Below, piece by piece: positions 5,741 to 8,766 of a DNA stretch of 8,766 bases. The position numbers and the translations under genes are program-made. The stretch covers positions 1-8,766 of the forward strand of contig CAKVOF010000042.1 of the NCBI GenBank assembly GCA_934778125.1, read 5' to 3'. Positions within the stretch are counted from its first letter, which is position 1; each line of letters opens with the position of its first letter. The DNA comes from an uncultured Clostridia bacterium. GTDB lineage: Bacteria > Bacillota > Clostridia > Christensenellales > UBA1242. The notes below the pieces were generated by a model, which saw only the letters and a list, made by a program, of their open reading frames with translations, did no database searches and was not told the DNA's origin.

Positions 5741-6748
5741 ATGAAACTATTACCAAACAAAAAACAATTAGTGATTGATTTAATAATGATTGTTATTGGA
5801 ACGTTTGTGATGGGTTTTGGTTTCTCACTTTTCTTGGAACCAAACAACATTTCAACCGGTGGATTTTCCGGTTTATCAATGATAATTAACGAATTACTTA
5901 ATAAAATTGGCGTAACTTTTTTAACAACTTCAATAATATACTTTGTTTTGAATGTTGGCCTTTTTCTTTATGCTTTAAAAGCCTTAGGAAGAAAATTTGC
6001 AATTAAAGCATTAGTTGGAATTGCATCGTTTTCAGGAGCTATGGAAATTTTCAAATTGATTCCATTAGACATAACTTATGAACCAATTGTTTCTGCTATT
6101 TATGGCGGAGCGCTTATGGGGCTTGGAATTGGATTGGTTGTTCGCTTTGGAGGTTCAACTGGCGGAAGTGATATGATTGCTAGCATTGTTAAAAGCAAAA
6201 CACCAAAAGCTTCAATTGGATCCATCGCAATAATTGTTGATATGAGCGTTATTGCGCTATCATTAATTGTGTTTAGTAATGGATTTGAGTTGTTACCATA
6301 CACAATCATAGCTTTAATTCTTTGCTCATTCTTAACTGACTTTGTTAATGAAGGTTATAAGCAAATTAGAGCATATCACATCATCACACAAAAACCAGAT
6401 GAAATTGCCGATAAGATTATGAGAAAATTAGGCCGTGGTTGCACACTTGTTGGAGCAAAAGGAATGCACACAAACATAGATAAAAGCATTTTGATTTGTT
6501 TAATTAGCAAGTATCAATCAAACCTTTTAAGAAGAATTATCAAAGATGTTGATGAAAACGCGTTCGTTTATTCTTCACCTGTTTCTGAGGTTATTGGAAC
6601 TTGGTTTAAAGATTCAGATATTGAAAAAGCAACTAGCGAAGCAAAGAAAGAATCAAAACCAGCAGAAAATACTCAAACAGAACAACCATTAAATGAAACT
6701 AGCGAATTAAAACCAGCTAAAAGTTCTAATAAAAAAGCAAAAAATTGA
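5741..6748 (+). CDS. YitT family membrane protein (DUF161/DUF2179)
   Basis: A 335-aa inner-membrane protein of the YitT family, whose substrate is unknown. Hydrophobic segments at about 11-32, 60-80, 88-108, 115-135 and 160-200 form the two DUF161-type membrane units. The glycine-rich motif GGSTGGSDMIA (137-147) is highly characteristic, and GGFSG (40-44) is its counterpart in the first half. Residues about 206-290 form the cytosolic DUF2179 domain, including the QSNLLRRIIKDVDENAFV stretch (259-276). The last 45 residues are a hydrophilic Lys/Glu/Ser/Pro-rich tail beyond the usual family end. The start follows GGAG (5730-5733) with a 7-nt spacer. It is the last gene of the ychF operon, before the terminator at 6803-6831. 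It ends in TGA, which supports the standard code. Confidence 0.93.
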   Translation: MKLLPNKKQLVIDLIMIVIGTFVMGFGFSLFLEPNNISTGGFSGLSMIINELLNKIGVTFLTTSIIYFVLNVGLFLYALKALGRKFAIKALVGIASFSGAMEIFKLIPLDITYEPIVSAIYGGALMGLGIGLVVRFGGSTGGSDMIASIVKSKTPKASIGSIAIIVDMSVIALSLIVFSNGFELLPYTIIALILCSFLTDFVNEGYKQIRAYHIITQKPDEIADKIMRKLGRGCTLVGAKGMHTNIDKSILICLISKYQSNLLRRIIKDVDENAFVYSSPVSEVIGTWFKDSDIEKATSEAKKESKPAENTQTEQPLNETSELKPAKSSNKKAKN

Positions 6749-6802
6749 AAAATAAAAAAGCAAGTTAAGGGCGTTGCTCTTAGGGATTTAAATTAAAAAG
6801 TT

Positions 6803-6831
6803 AAAAAGCAAACCAATTCGGTTTGCTTTTT
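6803..6831. terminator. Strong bidirectional terminator
   Basis: GCAAACC (6808-6814) pairs with GGTTTGC (6820-6826) around a 5-nt loop. A-tract and T-tract flanks (6803-6807 and 6827-6831) extend the stem and provide U-runs in both directions. It ends the ychF-YitT operon on the plus strand. It lies 1 bp past the stop codon of the minus-strand mini-gene at 6833, so it ends that operon too. Confidence 0.9.
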
Positions 6832-6832
6832 C

Positions 6833-6997
6833 TTATTGTTCTTGAATATCGTAAAACTTGTATGAGCCCACTCTAATTTTCCCTTGAGCGATATTTACAG
6901 CTACCTCTCTTGAGCCTCTTACGGTTTCGGAATAAGCGACGATTCCACAGCGGTATTGCGTTTCTGTATGATAATACTTAATTATAAACATCTTCAT
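6833..6997 (-). CDS. Small hypothetical protein, 54 aa
   Basis: Not recognised. The frame is open to 7084, but I choose the ATG at 6997 because AAAGGA lies about 10 nt upstream, inside the end of the preceding gene. That gene stops at 7000, leaving only 2 nt, the typical arrangement for translational coupling. A longer start would overlap the upstream cistron by some 85 bp. The protein begins MKMFIIKYYHTETQYRCG and ends KFYDIQEQ, with a probable beta-strand at each end and a helix in the middle. It has a single Cys and no membrane segment. It is the third gene of the mini-protein set and is closed by the adjacent terminator. Confidence 0.7.
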   Translation of the reverse strand: MKMFIIKYYHTETQYRCGIVAYSETVRGSREVAVNIAQGKIRVGSYKFYDIQEQ

Positions 6998-6999
6998 CT

Positions 7000-7191
7000 T
7001 TAATTTTTCCTTTCTTCCCATTTTGAACAAGCGGAAGTCATAGCAGGGTTTATATTTCCATTTCCGCGCGCTCCGATTTGACACGTATGCGAACCGTTTT
7101 CGTATTCTACAATACTTCCTTTTAGCGTTGCTTTTCCACCGAAATGTTTACAGGTGCAACAATACTTACTGTTTTTTGAAATTGTACTCAT
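7000..7191 (-). CDS. Small Cys-rich protein, CxxC...C...CSKW (paralogue 1)
   Basis: A 63-aa soluble protein. The pattern is KYCCTCKHFGG (9-19), HTCQIG (35-40) and a terminal SACSKW (53-58): a CxxC plus two later cysteines, suggesting a small zinc-bound fold. It shares its layout with the next gene upstream (K-x-C-x-T-C-x-x-aromatic-x-G near the N-terminus, NP before the last C-x-K-W), so the two are diverged paralogues. A strong AAAGGAGA site (7205-7198) lies 6 nt before the ATG. From memory, similar small CxxC...CxKW proteins occur in phages, plasmids and integrative elements with no known function; this needs a database search. Confidence 0.82.
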   Translation of the reverse strand: MSTISKNSKYCCTCKHFGGKATLKGSIVEYENGSHTCQIGARGNGNINPAMTSACSKWEERKN

Positions 7192-7210
7192 ATATATTCT
7201 CCTTTGAATT

Positions 7211-7414
7211 TTATTTTAATGCTTGCCATTTTTGCCATTTGCCACAACTTGCTATGGGATTCATCTGCGCTTGATTAAATCCGCCGCCACAACATTTACC
7301 CGTTTGATTTTGTTCAAAAACGGATAACGTGTTACATCCGTCCGTTGTTCGATTTCCTGCCCATAAAGCACAAGTGGCGCATACTTTAAAAGAACTTGAC
7401 AATCTGTTTTCCAT
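7211..7414 (-). CDS. Small Cys-rich protein, CxxC...C...CGKW (paralogue 2)
   Basis: A 67-aa soluble protein with KVCATCALWAGNRTTDGC (10-27), GKCCGGGFN (39-47) and SCGKWQKW (56-63). The N-terminal CxxC and later cysteines align with the neighbouring paralogue at 7000-7191, and the GKC...GG and SCxKW blocks suggest four zinc-ligand positions. The ribosome binding site AAAGGAGG (7430-7423), 8 nt before the start, is near perfect, so the protein is probably well expressed. It is the first gene of the three-gene set; the next cistron starts 19 bp after its stop. Function is unknown. A nucleic-acid-binding or anti-defence role for a mobile element is possible but only inferred. Confidence 0.85.
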   Translation of the reverse strand: MENRLSSSFKVCATCALWAGNRTTDGCNTLSVFEQNQTGKCCGGGFNQAQMNPIASCGKWQKWQALK

Positions 7415-7457
7415 TTTTTAATCCTCCTTTTGTTTATGGATAGAGCATATCATACTT

Positions 7458-7463
7458 ATTATA
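7458..7463 (-). promoter_or_regulatory. Possible promoter of the mini-protein operon
   Basis: A perfect TATAAT (7463-7458) sits just past the stop codon of the GIY-YIG gene and about 45 nt before the first mini-gene. A -35 at 17 nt would be AAATGA, which is poor. No terminator hairpin lies in the 61-bp gap, so read-through from the upstream genes is equally possible. Confidence 0.4.
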
Positions 7464-7475
7464 CTAAATTTGGGA

Positions 7476-8357
7476 TTATTTCATTTTACTAGCGTTATTA
7501 TTCATGCCAAATTCAACACTTCTAAAAATTTTCTTCCAATATTCTTCTCTTTCAATTATATATTCTCTTTGGGTTCTCATATCAAAGATTTCTAAAATGC
7601 AATATGTGAAATTATCAATTATATAATCTGCGCCATTGTTTTTCATATATTCAAATGTTTTATTACCACCTGTCAAATTATTTACATCTGCATAATTTGA
7701 CCACCTTTGCCAAATTCCTTCATTATCTCCAGATGCTGAACCAATGTATAGTTGACCTGTAGATTTATCGGTGATACAATAAACACCTTTTACATTCGAA
7801 AGAGCCTGTTTCCACTCGGGAGATTCATTACGATAGATTGTCTGTAAATCATGATGAGATATGCAAAAGTTATTGTATCCGGGAAAATTTCCTAGGGCGG
7901 TAGAAGGTGTTATTGCATATATCTCGGGATTTAACTGCTCTTGAACTTTGTCATACCATCTTGTATACAAATCCCTTCCAATAGGCTTTCCCAATTTTAT
8001 TATTAATCTTTTACGATATTCTTTATATAAATCCACTAATTCTAATTTGTAGCCTACTGTATCATATCTCTCAGGTAAAATCTTTTTCACTTTATATAAA
8101 CCACCAAAAATATAAAATTGTGGTCCGTAGGGGTCATATTGCGCAAAAGACAAAAGATATTGCGCTTTATCTAAATTATTATTTGCATGTTTTTTTCTAT
8201 GAGCATTCATCCTTATCCATTCATCATCTAAACACCCCTCTATATTGTCTAATAAATTCTTCCACGCTCTTTCTCCAAATCGACCGCTAGACATATTAAA
8301 TTTAACCTTAATACTACTAAAATTTTCTAACTTAAAAAAATCTATAAAACTAATCAT
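7476..8357 (-). CDS. GIY-YIG nuclease-domain protein with extra N-terminal domain
   Basis: A 293-aa protein. The GIY-YIG core lies at about 189-290: GVY (191-193), YIG in QLYIGSA (202-208), the conserved arginine in WQRWSNY (216-222, R218 or nearby), the glutamate in EREEYWK (269-275) and N286-N288 near the end. These correspond to the catalytic residues of the fold, which cuts one DNA strand per active site. Residues about 64-125 (LLSFAQYDPYG, YIFGGLYKV, YKLELV, RLIIKLG) look like a beta-rich module. A linker with NFPGYNNFCISHHDL (157-171) follows. From memory this two-part layout recurs in other bacterial GIY-YIG proteins and could be a target- or base-recognition domain fused to a nuclease. 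AAGGA (8371-8367) precedes the start. The gap to the WYL gene is 5 bp. I cannot tell whether it acts in restriction, repair or mobility. Confidence 0.88.
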   Translation of the reverse strand: MISFIDFFKLENFSSIKVKFNMSSGRFGERAWKNLLDNIEGCLDDEWIRMNAHRKKHANNNLDKAQYLLSFAQYDPYGPQFYIFGGLYKVKKILPERYDTVGYKLELVDLYKEYRKRLIIKLGKPIGRDLYTRWYDKVQEQLNPEIYAITPSTALGNFPGYNNFCISHHDLQTIYRNESPEWKQALSNVKGVYCITDKSTGQLYIGSASGDNEGIWQRWSNYADVNNLTGGNKTFEYMKNNGADYIIDNFTYCILEIFDMRTQREYIIEREEYWKKIFRSVEFGMNNNASKMK

Positions 8358-8362
8358 CTTTT

Positions 8363-8766
8363 TTAATCCTTATATTTTTCGTTTGCTGCTTTAACATTTT
8401 TCTTTAACCGTTCTCTAAGTTCTAACGGCGATAATACTTCAACGGCGTTCATATATTGCATCGCCCAATATTCCATCGCGTTTACGCTTGCTCTTAAACT
8501 TACTAAAAATCGTCCGTCTTGGCGTTCTTCTATGCGAATATCTTTTCCAAACCAATCCACAATTTGGTCAATCGCCCAACCGTCGGCAATAAATTCAACG
8601 GTTTGTGGCTCGTCGAAAAACATGTAGGGCATACTTTGCGAGAAGCGTTTATAATCTATGCCATACTCAAACCCTTTAACCGATTGTAACGGTGTACGAA
8701 TCGTATGAAGTAGTTCAATATCAGTAATTCTATCCATACGGTAATACTGAATATGTTGCCACTTTT
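8363..8766 (-). CDS. WYL-domain transcriptional regulator, C-terminal part (cut by window edge)
   Basis: The frame stays open from the window edge to the stop at 8363, giving 133 visible residues. An internal ATG at 8737 is not the true start, because the upstream codons read HIQYYRMDRITDIELL, matching the end of a WYL (Sm-like) domain in which a conserved arginine-rich strand precedes DRI. The rest (VEFIADGWAIDQIVDWFG, DGRFLVSL, YMNAVEVLSPLELRERL) matches the WCX extension that follows WYL domains. Such proteins normally start with a helix-turn-helix domain, which would lie beyond 8766. WYL regulators bind nucleic-acid ligands and often repress phage-defence operons (BrxR and CapW types). 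It sits 5 bp upstream of the GIY-YIG gene, so the two are probably co-transcribed and it may regulate its partner. Confidence 0.88.
   Translation of the reverse strand, partial: KWQHIQYYRMDRITDIELLHTIRTPLQSVKGFEYGIDYKRFSQSMPYMFFDEPQTVEFIADGWAIDQIVDWFGKDIRIEERQDGRFLVSLRASVNAMEYWAMQYMNAVEVLSPLELRERLKKNVKAANEKYKD

Noticed and set aside
5284..5744. Several long open frames on both strands over the Cys-rich gene
   Set aside because: They are shadows of the repetitive TGC/GAT codon pattern, giving low-complexity Ser-Gln, His-Asn or Ala-Ile peptides without start signals.
5712..5744. Ten-codon open frame (MNETKDGELL) whose stop overlaps the YitT start as ATGA
   Set aside because: No ribosome binding site before its ATG, and the sequence contains the YitT ribosome site itself. 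It is probably chance, though a coupling leader cannot be fully excluded.
6759..6778. Small hairpin AGCAA/TTGCT after the YitT gene
   Set aside because: Only 5 bp with a 9- to 10-nt loop and no U-tract; the clear terminator lies at 6803-6831.

Overview
The window is AT-rich DNA from what looks like a low-GC Gram-positive bacterium (Bacillota, possibly an uncultured gut lineage). This is inferred from strong AAGGAGG-type ribosome binding sites, extended -10 promoters and the gene families present. TGG is used for Trp and TGA ends one gene, so the standard bacterial code applies. No species can be named from the sequence alone.

Left part (1-3195): a tRNA-Ser(GCU) with its own terminator points left. 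A long AT-rich gap follows, holding an 18-bp palindrome, a short AGTTTATC direct-repeat cluster and a clean 20-bp tandem repeat array. dnaA comes next with an extended -10 promoter. It is not followed by dnaN; instead it converges on uppP (undecaprenyl-diphosphatase), with an AT-rich bidirectional terminator-like hairpin between them. I see no canonical DnaA box near dnaA, so I cannot place the origin here with confidence.

Middle (3196-3945): a 750-bp gene-free stretch that is not empty. It carries a degenerate 18-bp repeat, a 76-bp element with perfect 13-bp terminal inverted repeats, and a GC-rich element whose outer 10-bp stem encloses three consecutive perfect hairpins (a cloverleaf or four-way-junction fold). 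These look like small mobile or palindromic elements, or a structured RNA. A good extended -10 promoter overlapped by a tetO-like half-palindrome precedes the next operon.

Probable operon (3946-6748, plus strand): ychF (universally conserved P-loop ATPase), a very Cys/His/Asp-rich putative metal-binding protein with a lysine-rich tail, and a YitT-family membrane protein, closed by a strong bidirectional terminator at 6803-6831.

Right part (6833-8766, all minus strand): reading leftward from the right edge come the C-terminal part of a WYL-domain regulator (cut by the window edge), a GIY-YIG nuclease-domain protein 5 bp behind it, then a tight three-gene set of mini-proteins. Two of these are related CxxC...C...C(S/G)KW cysteine proteins and the third is an unrecognised 54-aa protein. 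A WYL regulator next to a nuclease with an extra N-terminal domain suggests a defence or mobile-element accessory module. This region is the best candidate for something undescribed, together with the cloverleaf element at 3536-3622 and the metallothionein-like protein at 5099.
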